Virus record (IMG/VR): IMGVR_UViG_3300032073_000320
Coordinates: 1-21,279 of that record
Length of the DNA: 21,279 nt
Strand: one strand, 5' to 3'
Source: a virus
Positions 1 through 5,103 of the stretch are shown piece after piece. Position 1 is the stretch's first letter. Each line of letters opens with the position of its first letter. Made by a program: the position numbers and the translations under genes. Below the pieces are notes generated by a model. It was not told the DNA's origin. It searched no databases and worked only from the letters and a program-made list of their open reading frames with translations.

Positions 1-518
1 TGTAACTTTTTTTTATTCTTGGGCGGTTGCATCTCTAAAAAGTCTTCGATAGTATCGTCAAGTGTTATACCTGTATCTCTAGCATCGAATTCTTCTAAGT
101 CAAATATATCGGGGTCTTGGTTGTTTAGAATCTTAGACATTGCATCTCTGATTCTTTTATCTAAATCTTTATGTATCTCTGAGGGTTTATTTAATGGTAT
201 GCTATTATCCATTATCATTTCAAACCATGTTGAACTTGCATTATCATAATGTGGTATAAACTGATCATTCATTGTATTTCTATGTACCACATGATCATAA
301 GGGATTGTTAATTTTTCTTCTGCACTTAATGGTGCATATGGATAAAAAACACACTGAGTCTTTCCTGTACCTGGTATCATGGTCAAATGACATATCATTG
401 GTAAAGTAATTTCAATACCTGTTTCTATATCTCTAGTCATGCCAACAATCTCTGCACCAGATCTGGTCTTCAATACTTCGTATTGTTGGGGTGATGTTAA
501 GTCTTTAGGTGTTGCCAT
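1..518 (-). CDS. Partial conserved hypothetical protein, possible Sm-like fold (C-terminus outside window)
   Basis: The reading frame opens at an ATG (518-516) and stays open to the window edge, giving 172 codons and more. The start overlaps the last 14 bases of the uvsW gene upstream, which suggests translational coupling. Residues about 13-45 (YEVLKTRSGAEIVGMTRDIE followed by a hydrophobic strand) resemble the 'variable strand, G-x-E-I-x-G, D, strand' pattern of Sm/LSm-type RNA-binding beta barrels. The rest is acidic and ends in a Lys-rich stretch near the edge. I do not recognise a T4 counterpart. The Sm-like assignment is inference from pattern only. Its place directly after uvsW suggests it is expressed with the recombination genes. 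Confidence 0.75.
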   Translation of the reverse strand, partial: MATPKDLTSPQQYEVLKTRSGAEIVGMTRDIETGIEITLPMICHLTMIPGTGKTQCVFYPYAPLSAEEKLTIPYDHVVHRNTMNDQFIPHYDNASSTWFEMIMDNSIPLNKPSEIHKDLDKRIRDAMSKILNNQDPDIFDLEEFDARDTGITLDDTIEDFLEMQPPKNKKKL

Positions 519-1926
519 GCAAGTCAAATTGTTTTAGTTCATAAGGAAAGTTTTCTTCATTATAGATATTTATTCTTTCTTTTAAGTGCTCTAATGTATA
601 ATTATCACATTGAAGATCATCTGATATATCGAACAGTCTCATAGAATCTTTTCCATCTGTCTTACGTAACCCTCTACCAATTGATTGTAGATTACGTATT
701 CTAGATTTCGAAGGACTTGCAAATACTATGTTGTCGATTCTTTTAATATTAACACCTGTAGAGAACGTTCCATATGATGCAAGTATAACACTTGACTCAC
801 TTTGCTCTACAAGTTCTCTAACTGTTTCTCTGTCTGCTGTATCTGTACCACCATATACGTAATGCAGATCATCTACTCTGCCATCTAACATAGGATATAA
901 TACTTCACCATGCTTCTCTACGTACTGAAATAATACTAATGTATTACCTTTTAATGATGCGACTAAATTTGTTATGAATTGATTACGTTCTTCTGAAGAA
1001 ACTAGATACTCCATTTCTTCTTGGTATGACATTGTATGACACTTCTTATGTTTTAATACAATACAATCAATCTCAATGTTTGCAATTGTACCTTCTTCCA
1101 TAAGTTCTGAAGATGTTATAACTTTCTTACATGGACCAAAGAGTCCTTCAAGTTGCAGTCTATGTACTTCTGATCCGTCTAGTGTACCTGTAGTACCTAT
1201 TCGAATTGCAGTAGACTTCATCTTTTCAAGAATACCTTTTAATGTCTGTGCTTTAAATAAATGTGCTTCATCTCCAACAACTACATCAAATGATTCTAGA
1301 ACTTCTTTAGGTGCCTTACTAAAACTTTGCCAAGTTGTAACCGTGATCTCTGCATCAAACACAGGTTGACCGCTATAAATTTTACAAATGTCTTTATCAT
1401 ATCCATACTCTTTAAAATCTTTTGTCATTTGTTCTACTAGTGAAGTTGTAGGAACTATAATAACTGTTTTCTTGTTATACCATCTTGCTAGAAGATATAT
1501 TATTAGAGACTTACCACTTGCTGTAGGAGACAATAAGAGTTGACGACCATACTTGAGTGTTGTTTCAACTGCTTCCATTTGATAGTCTCTGGGTTCAAAT
1601 GGTAGTTTGTATTCTTTCATGAAATACTTTTTAAGATCAAACTTAATATCAGTTTTCTCACCGATAACATCTGATATGCCTTCAAAATCATATCCTCTTT
1701 CACGACAAAATTCATCTACATATGGCAATAGACCAACGTATATTTGATTTGTTTTGATAGAGAATAATCTGACTTTGCCATCCCAAAATTTCTTTTTGTA
1801 TGACGGCATGAATTTAGCATTTGGTACAGTAAAAGAAAAGAAATCGTAAAGGTCTCTTGCGAGTCCATCATCGCAATTAACTTTCATGAAGACCTCATTG
1901 ATCTTCTCAACTGTAACTTTAGACAT
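505..1926 (-). CDS. uvsW: UvsW-like superfamily 2 DNA helicase (recombination, replication fork processing)
   Basis: A 473-aa SF2 helicase, close to T4 UvsW (about 500 aa), which unwinds R-loops and branched DNA and moves T4 from origin- to recombination-dependent replication. Visible motifs in order: an N-terminal domain (about 1-110), a RDYQ motif like motif Q (113-116), Walker A SPTASGKS (133-140), DEAH box (219-222), motif III-like GTTGTLDG (244-251), and motif VI QSIGRGLRK (414-422) with the arginine finger region. The ATG overlaps the end of the upstream oxygenase gene by 8 bases, and the gene end overlaps the next gene by 14, so the block uvsY-oxygenase-uvsW-hypothetical reads as one operon. 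No missing catalytic residue is seen. Function is inferred from the family. Confidence 0.95.
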   Translation of the reverse strand: MSKVTVEKINEVFMKVNCDDGLARDLYDFFSFTVPNAKFMPSYKKKFWDGKVRLFSIKTNQIYVGLLPYVDEFCRERGYDFEGISDVIGEKTDIKFDLKKYFMKEYKLPFEPRDYQMEAVETTLKYGRQLLLSPTASGKSLIIYLLARWYNKKTVIIVPTTSLVEQMTKDFKEYGYDKDICKIYSGQPVFDAEITVTTWQSFSKAPKEVLESFDVVVGDEAHLFKAQTLKGILEKMKSTAIRIGTTGTLDGSEVHRLQLEGLFGPCKKVITSSELMEEGTIANIEIDCIVLKHKKCHTMSYQEEMEYLVSSEERNQFITNLVASLKGNTLVLFQYVEKHGEVLYPMLDGRVDDLHYVYGGTDTADRETVRELVEQSESSVILASYGTFSTGVNIKRIDNIVFASPSKSRIRNLQSIGRGLRKTDGKDSMRLFDISDDLQCDNYTLEHLKERINIYNEENFPYELKQFDLHGNT

Positions 1927-2650
1927 GTCTTGGTCCGTGAAACCAACTTACTAGTGATATTCTAGTTCCTTTGGTCACGGGTTTTACTTGATGATACATG
2001 TATGAAGGAAATACTATTAATGATCCCCTTGCTTTTGCTGAATGACCAACTGTCTTAATGTGTTGATCTATGTCATATTTTCTTGAGTTGTCTTTAAGGG
2101 AATCAAATATACCATTAGGATCGATGTATTGAAATTGACCACCCTCGTAATCATCTGGAGCAGATAACTGAATAGTCGATGATAATTTTCTAATGAATCC
2201 TGGTTGCTGACCTTGATCGAAAGGTCCAGAGTCTTGATGCCATGTGTAATGATCTCCAGGAACTGCTGATCCATCTTTGACTGCATCAGACCATTCTTTA
2301 TCGTAATCTTCTCTATGATGATATACAGTAAATTGATGTGGTTCTACTTCAGACCATGCAAAGTTCCACCCAGATATATTATTACATGAGTTGATACCTT
2401 CACAAATTTTATTATCAAGTGCTTCTCCCATTGCCCCATGTTGGATCCATTTAACATCTGATTGTCTTATTTGCGAGTCTCTTTTTCCACCCATCTCTGT
2501 TGGTTTGCCATCTGCATCATAACCATTCTTTGGATGACCGCCAATCATTCCAGGATCCCATTCTAGTCTTTCTGCTACTGCTAGTATAGAATCACACTCT
2601 TCTGGTGTTAGAAAGTTTGGTATTACTGCTATTGGTGTTGAATAGTTCAT
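1919..2650 (-). CDS. 2-oxoglutarate/Fe(II)-dependent oxygenase (prolyl-hydroxylase-like) inside the uvsY-uvsW operon
   Basis: 243 aa with the facial triad of the 2OG-Fe(II) superfamily in a double-stranded beta helix: H138-x-D140 (in YTWHQDSGP), distal H220 (in YMYHQVKPV) and R230 as the probable 2OG-binding arginine (TRISLV). The core strand SSTIQLSAPDDYEGGQF (157-173) and 'GSLIVFPSYMYH' are typical of prolyl-4-hydroxylase/PKHD-type enzymes. The N-terminus (IPNFLTPEECDSIL) also fits that group. The gene starts one base after the uvsY stop codon and overlaps the uvsW start by 8 bases, so it is coexpressed with recombination genes. The substrate cannot be read from the sequence: a protein side chain is typical of this subfamily, while DNA or nucleotide repair as in AlkB is less likely because the AlkB signature is not seen. 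Confidence 0.88.
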   Translation of the reverse strand: MNYSTPIAVIPNFLTPEECDSILAVAERLEWDPGMIGGHPKNGYDADGKPTEMGGKRDSQIRQSDVKWIQHGAMGEALDNKICEGINSCNNISGWNFAWSEVEPHQFTVYHHREDYDKEWSDAVKDGSAVPGDHYTWHQDSGPFDQGQQPGFIRKLSSTIQLSAPDDYEGGQFQYIDPNGIFDSLKDNSRKYDIDQHIKTVGHSAKARGSLIVFPSYMYHQVKPVTKGTRISLVSWFHGPRHV

Positions 2651-2651
2651 A

Positions 2652-3095
2652 TTATTGCCCTGCCATAAATTTACGCCACTCTATTGTGTTCTTAATTGTT
2701 TGATGTCGCCATGTGATGTTATCCATACATCTTTTTATAAAGTCTACTACTTCTGTTAAGTATTCTATTTGTGCTCTTATCTTCTGAAGATCTGGATCTG
2801 CATCAAAGAATACACCCATGTCATTCTTCATGACTTTCAATCCATCAAACGGATCAGGATTCCAACCTAATTCTTTTATTCTATCATCGTCTAGTTTACC
2901 ATTAAACCATAACCACTTATCTTTTCTAAGTAATTGTAATTTGAATTGTAAGTCTTTTAACTTGATGATGTGATCAGTCAACATCTCTGAGTATTTTGCG
3001 TGAAGTTTTGGTACATCAAGAGACGATTTATCTAGTTCGATATCATCGATCTTTACGTCTTTATGCCATTGTTCTTTGATTTCATTTAGTGTCAT
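2652..3095 (-). CDS. uvsY: UvsY-like recombination mediator
   Basis: 147 aa against 137 aa for T4 UvsY. UvsY loads the UvsX recombinase on gp32-coated single-stranded DNA. The protein starts MTLNEIKEQWHKDVKID, comparable to the T4 N-terminus (leu/ile-rich helix followed by KDV-ID), and ends EWRKFMAGQ, like the T4 ending with F-x-AG-(K/Q). The middle has a basic-aromatic helix pair (LRKDKWLWF, about 56-64) consistent with DNA binding. It stands first in a tight operon with an oxygenase and uvsW, as uvsY and uvsW are neighbours in T4. The leader has only a weak GGA ribosome-binding site and an extended -10 promoter about 30 bases upstream of the start. The assignment rests on similarity of both ends, length and context. 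Confidence 0.85.
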   Translation of the reverse strand: MTLNEIKEQWHKDVKIDDIELDKSSLDVPKLHAKYSEMLTDHIIKLKDLQFKLQLLRKDKWLWFNGKLDDDRIKELGWNPDPFDGLKVMKNDMGVFFDADPDLQKIRAQIEYLTEVVDFIKRCMDNITWRHQTIKNTIEWRKFMAGQ

Positions 3096-3124
3096 AATAT
3101 ATAAAATTCCAATTTAATGCTTAT

Positions 3125-3133
3125 AGTATAGCA
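3125..3133 (-). promoter_or_regulatory. Extended -10 promoter (TGCTATACT) ahead of uvsY
   Basis: Reading the minus strand, TG-C-TATACT gives a TGn extended -10 element with one mismatch to TATAAT. Transcription would begin near 3118, leaving a leader of about 22 bases before the uvsY ATG at 3095. No clear -35 and no T4 MotA box (TGCTT) is seen at the expected distance. Two late-like octamers with one mismatch each (AATAAATA at 3134-3141 and CATAAATA at 3144-3151) lie just upstream, so early/middle and late transcription could both enter here. Confidence 0.5.
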
Positions 3134-3146
3134 TATTTATTGTTAT

Positions 3147-3683
3147 TTATGAAGTGTTTTTTATCTCATAGTATGTGAATCTTAGAGACACAGTTGCTAT
3201 AACTGGTTCTGATTCAGCACCAGACTCAAGTTCTATACCACTTAATGATATAGGAAAACAGTCATGAAACCTAAAGTATCTATTAGGTATATTCTTGTTT
3301 GTATTAGTAACTAGAGTTATATCTGAGTATTGATTGAGATCGTTATCAATAGATGCCATAACATTTGTATTGTTAGTTGCCGTCTCTGTATACGTACCAA
3401 ATAAAGATGGGTTTGATACAGGTACAATAGAATCCATCCAATCATATATCTCTTTAAAATTTTCTAAGTCTTCATCAACTAAAAAGTTTACATCTAATGT
3501 ATCAAATGAAACTTTATCACCAGGGAAGAATGCATTCACACCAACACCAGCAGGTTGTTCTGTTTCTGAGAAAGTCAAACCAGGAATAGTTACGTTTCTA
3601 ACATAGTATTCTACATTAGGAACTTTATCTATTAATAGTTTAAAGTTATTTTTGTTTAATATTGATTTATTAATTTGAGTCAT
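3147..3683 (-). CDS. Tail-tube-fold virion protein (paralogue of gp19 in this window)
   Basis: 178 aa. Set against the gp19 tail tube protein of this window, it shows the same succession of elements: a hydrophobic strand then 'IP' (YYVRNVTIPG 26-35 versus FLCQAAQIPA), 'PGDKVSFDTLDVNFLVDED' (54-72) versus 'AGDRTFEPWTVTIINDVEF', a Trp-containing helix (IYDWMDSI 79-86 versus LENWQTDI), and 'CFPISLSGIEL' (142-152) versus 'MFPTSIGAIDL', closing with alternating beta strands. This supports a tail-tube fold. In related marine myophages the gene between 23 and uvsY is often annotated gp3 (tail completion). A baseplate tube initiator like gp48/gp54 is an alternative, so no symbol is given. Its late promoter overlaps the start region (TATAAATA at 3689-3696) and no ribosome-binding site is visible. 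Confidence 0.8.
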   Translation of the reverse strand: MTQINKSILNKNNFKLLIDKVPNVEYYVRNVTIPGLTFSETEQPAGVGVNAFFPGDKVSFDTLDVNFLVDEDLENFKEIYDWMDSIVPVSNPSLFGTYTETATNNTNVMASIDNDLNQYSDITLVTNTNKNIPNRYFRFHDCFPISLSGIELESGAESEPVIATVSLRFTYYEIKNTS

Positions 3684-3688
3684 ATATC

Positions 3689-3696
3689 TATTTATA
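3689..3696 (-). promoter_or_regulatory. T4-type late promoter (TATAAATA) at the tail-tube-like gene
   Basis: A perfect TATAAATA octamer on the minus strand, ending 6 bases before the A of the ATG at 3683. With T4 late promoters the last A of the octamer is near -6, so the predicted +1 falls on the start codon itself. No Shine-Dalgarno sequence fits between. It lies back to back with the promoter for the divergent glycosyltransferase gene. Confidence 0.7.
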
Positions 3697-3701
3697 TAAA
3701 C

Positions 3702-3709
3702 GATAAATA
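3702..3709 (+). promoter_or_regulatory. T4-type late promoter (GATAAATA) at the glycosyltransferase gene
   Basis: Seven of eight bases match TATAAATA on the plus strand. The last A (3709) is 6 bases before the A of the ATG at 3715, so the predicted transcript starts at or next to the start codon. It is only a few bases from the oppositely directed late promoter at 3689-3696, forming a compact divergent late promoter pair. Confidence 0.55.
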
Positions 3710-3714
3710 CAACT

Positions 3715-4599
3715 ATGAAGATATTCGTATCTATTGCTTCGTTTATGGATCACCAACTTGAAGAGACGATTGATTCCTGTCTAGAGAATGCACACTTTAA
3801 AGACAGAATTAACATCGCAGTCTGCGATCAGTCAAAAAAGTTTAATCAAACTATACACGATAAAGTAAAGTATTATACATTTGTAGATTATAGATCAGCA
3901 AGAGGTCCTTGTTGGGCAAGACATCTGTTACAAACTATAATGCAAGATGAAGAATACTACTTACAAATAGATTCACATACTCTATTTGAAAAAGACTGGG
4001 ACGTTCATTTAGCAAATCATGTTGATAATCTAGGACATAATGCAATTATTTCTACATATCCTTTAGATCATGGCGATGATGAGTCTAAAAAAGATTGGAC
4101 TTGGACTTTAGTATTAGATAGAGATCAACTATTCGATAGATATACTTACTTCAATACACAACGAGGTGCTAATAAGTCTAAAACTATTCATAAAGGTTTT
4201 TTATTAGCAGGTGGATTTTTATTCTCTCATAGATCATTTGTAGAACAAGTTCCCTATGACCCTGTGTTTTACTTCACAGGAGAAGAACCTAGTCTCGCCC
4301 TAAGAGCATTTACACATAACTTTGATATCTATCATATACCCGATGTACCAGTAAGACATAATTACGTCAACGATGGTGAAAGACCATTACACTGGGAAAG
4401 AGATGAAGAATGGAAAAGATTACAGATCATATCAGAACATAGATTTTCTGATTTGATTAATGATGAGTTGCGTGGACCCTATGGTTTAGGATACCAGAGA
4501 TCGATATCAGACTACAGAAGATTCTGTGGTATTGATTATCCAAATCGTGCTATCGTTTCCGATATTGCGTTTGGCGATTCAACCCCTGGTACTTCTTAG
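3715..4599 (+). CDS. GT-A glycosyltransferase resembling the GlcNAc-transferase (GlcNAc/Skp1-type) family
   Basis: 294 aa and the only convincing protein gene on the plus strand. The N-terminus KIFVSIASFMDHQLEETIDS, then 'RSARGPCWARHLLQ' (60-73) and 'YYLQIDSHTLFEKDWDVHL' (81-99), match the pattern of the GlcNAc-transferase-like family in which the Asp-x-His (D86, H88) corresponds to the GT-A metal-binding DxD. A hydrophobic 'GFLLAGGFLFSHRSFVEQVPYDP' block and a 'F-TGEEPSLALRAF' acidic motif follow, as expected for the catalytic half. No signal peptide or membrane segment. Probable roles are modification of a virion protein or of host surface sugars. It is divergent from the tail-tube-like gene and its stop codon directly abuts the stop of the convergent 71-aa gene with no terminator between, so its transcript could run antisense into that gene. 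The inverted orientation suggests an acquired accessory gene. Confidence 0.85.
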   Translation: MKIFVSIASFMDHQLEETIDSCLENAHFKDRINIAVCDQSKKFNQTIHDKVKYYTFVDYRSARGPCWARHLLQTIMQDEEYYLQIDSHTLFEKDWDVHLANHVDNLGHNAIISTYPLDHGDDESKKDWTWTLVLDRDQLFDRYTYFNTQRGANKSKTIHKGFLLAGGFLFSHRSFVEQVPYDPVFYFTGEEPSLALRAFTHNFDIYHIPDVPVRHNYVNDGERPLHWERDEEWKRLQIISEHRFSDLINDELRGPYGLGYQRSISDYRRFCGIDYPNRAIVSDIAFGDSTPGTS

Positions 4600-4815
4600 T
4601 TACTTCTCGTTAACAAACTCATTGAGTTGTCTTGCAGTTACAATAACACTTTCAGTAGAAACGAACTGATCACCGTAAGGTTTTCTGTCGTTTGGAAAGT
4701 TGTTGTTGTGTTCTACAATCGCCTCGTTTGATCTATAGATATTTCCTTCTAATAGACCTTGTGCTTGATTGAGTAAGTCTGCTCGGATTTCAAATCCTGA
4801 TTTTGGTGTTGTCAT
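4600..4815 (-). CDS. Small conserved hypothetical protein downstream of the capsid gene
   Basis: 71 aa beginning MTTPKSGFEIRADLLNQAQG, mostly helical by composition, soluble, with no recognisable domain. I have the impression that short proteins with this start are common near gene 23 in marine T4-like phages, but I cannot name a function. The start is well supported by a strong ribosome-binding site (AGGAGG, 5 bases before the ATG). A late-like octamer TATAAACA lies at 4837-4844. The gene ends against the plus-strand glycosyltransferase stop with no spacer. Its location in the late region suggests a virion or assembly role, which is inference. Confidence 0.75.
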   Translation of the reverse strand: MTTPKSGFEIRADLLNQAQGLLEGNIYRSNEAIVEHNNNFPNDRKPYGDQFVSTESVIVTARQLNEFVNEK

Positions 4816-4836
4816 AATTCCTCCTGTGTGTATGTG

Positions 4837-4844
4837 TGTTTATA
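4837..4844 (-). promoter_or_regulatory. Possible late promoter (TATAAACA) for the 71-aa gene
   Basis: One mismatch to the T4 late octamer. Predicted start near 4831 would leave a leader of about 15 bases holding the AGGAGG ribosome-binding site. The gene needs its own promoter because the capsid gene upstream ends in an intrinsic terminator. Confidence is limited by the AT-rich background. Confidence 0.4.
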
Positions 4845-4874
4845 ACTAACCTTATATTTAGTGTATAAAAAAGG

Positions 4875-4904
4875 TTGACAATGACCCTCACTTTTTAGTA
4901 TACT
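4875..4904 (+). promoter_or_regulatory. Near-consensus sigma70 promoter for a plus-strand small RNA
   Basis: Perfect -35 TTGACA (4875-4880), an 18-base spacer, and -10 TATACT (4899-4904), five of six matches to TATAAT. The predicted start near 4910-4912 coincides with the 5' edge of a long stem in the RNA that follows. The absence of a TATAAATA element means it should be read by unmodified host RNA polymerase, so early in infection, unlike the late genes around it. No protein gene with a ribosome-binding site follows. Confidence 0.8.
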
Positions 4905-4908
4905 ATAT

Positions 4909-5049
4909 CTGTTAGTTCGAAATCGTAGTCTAATCAACTATCCTTCTAGAGAAGCGGCAAGACCAATTGATGATTGTGAGACCGAAGTTCGATAACAGAC
5001 CCCGACGGGAACTACTGAAGAGTATTGGATCGAAGTCGGGGTTGTTTTT
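4909..5049 (+). ncRNA. Putative structured small RNA of about 140 nt (family not recognised)
   Basis: The segment runs from the predicted start of a strong sigma70 promoter to the U-run of an intrinsic terminator. The 5' and 3' sides of the first 90 bases pair in register: CTGTTA (4909-4914) with TAACAG (4993-4998), then after a 2-base bulge TCGAA (4917-4921) with TTCGA (4988-4992), then an internal loop, then GTCTAATCA (4928-4936) with TGATT (4971-4975) plus AGAC (4979-4982) around a GTG bulge. The tip can form CTTC/GAAG around TAGA (4943-4954). The last third is the terminator stem. This looks like a long bulged rod followed by a terminator. It does not match tRNA, or the conserved bases I know of glutamine riboswitches. 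The rod with internal loops resembles 6S RNA only superficially. A 39-codon ORF (4970-5089) crosses it but has no ribosome-binding site. Role unknown: a trans-acting regulator of host or phage is possible. Confidence 0.65.
4999..5049 (+). terminator. Rho-independent terminator of the plus-strand small RNA
   Basis: ACCCCGAC (4999-5006) pairs with GTCGGGGT (5035-5042), 8 bp and GC-rich, followed by TGTTTTT. The 28-base loop can hold a nested TACT(GAAG)AGTA hairpin. It would also stop readthrough from the plus-strand glycosyltransferase gene upstream. Confidence 0.8.
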
Positions 5050-5058
5050 ATTTAAGAC

Positions 5059-5087
5059 AAAAAAAAGGACTCCGAAGAGTCCTTTTT
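5059..5087 (-). terminator. Rho-independent terminator of the major capsid gene (bidirectional in form)
   Basis: GGACTC (5067-5072) and GAGTCC (5077-5082) form a 6-bp stem. Read on the minus strand the loop is TTCG, a very stable tetraloop, and the stem is followed by eight T residues. A-T pairs (5062-5066 with 5083-5087) extend it to 11 bp. It begins 17 bases after the capsid stop codon. On the plus strand it has a five-T tail and could back up the small-RNA terminator. Confidence 0.9.
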
Positions 5088-5090
5088 AAT

Positions 5091-5102
5091 TCAGTATACT
5101 GA
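5091..5102. repeat. Perfect 12-base palindrome next to the capsid stop codon
   Basis: TCAGTATACTGA is its own reverse complement and sits one base past the capsid gene stop codon, between it and the terminator. It could be a protein-binding site or a weak RNA hairpin. A chance origin cannot be excluded at this length. Confidence 0.5.
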
Positions 5103-5103
5103 T

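Noticed and set aside
2068-2286. 72-aa minus-strand ORF inside the oxygenase gene
   Set aside because: Different frame in a gene with intact 2OG-Fe(II) motifs; no ribosome-binding site.
4825-4840. GTGTGTATGTGTGT run before the 71-aa gene
   Set aside because: Short dinucleotide-like stretch; not a repeat array and not CRISPR.
4909-5049. tRNA, glutamine riboswitch or 6S RNA identity for the small RNA
   Set aside because: No acceptor-arm/anticodon layout or terminal CCA; the riboswitch consensus bases I know are not present; resemblance to 6S is only an overall bulged rod.
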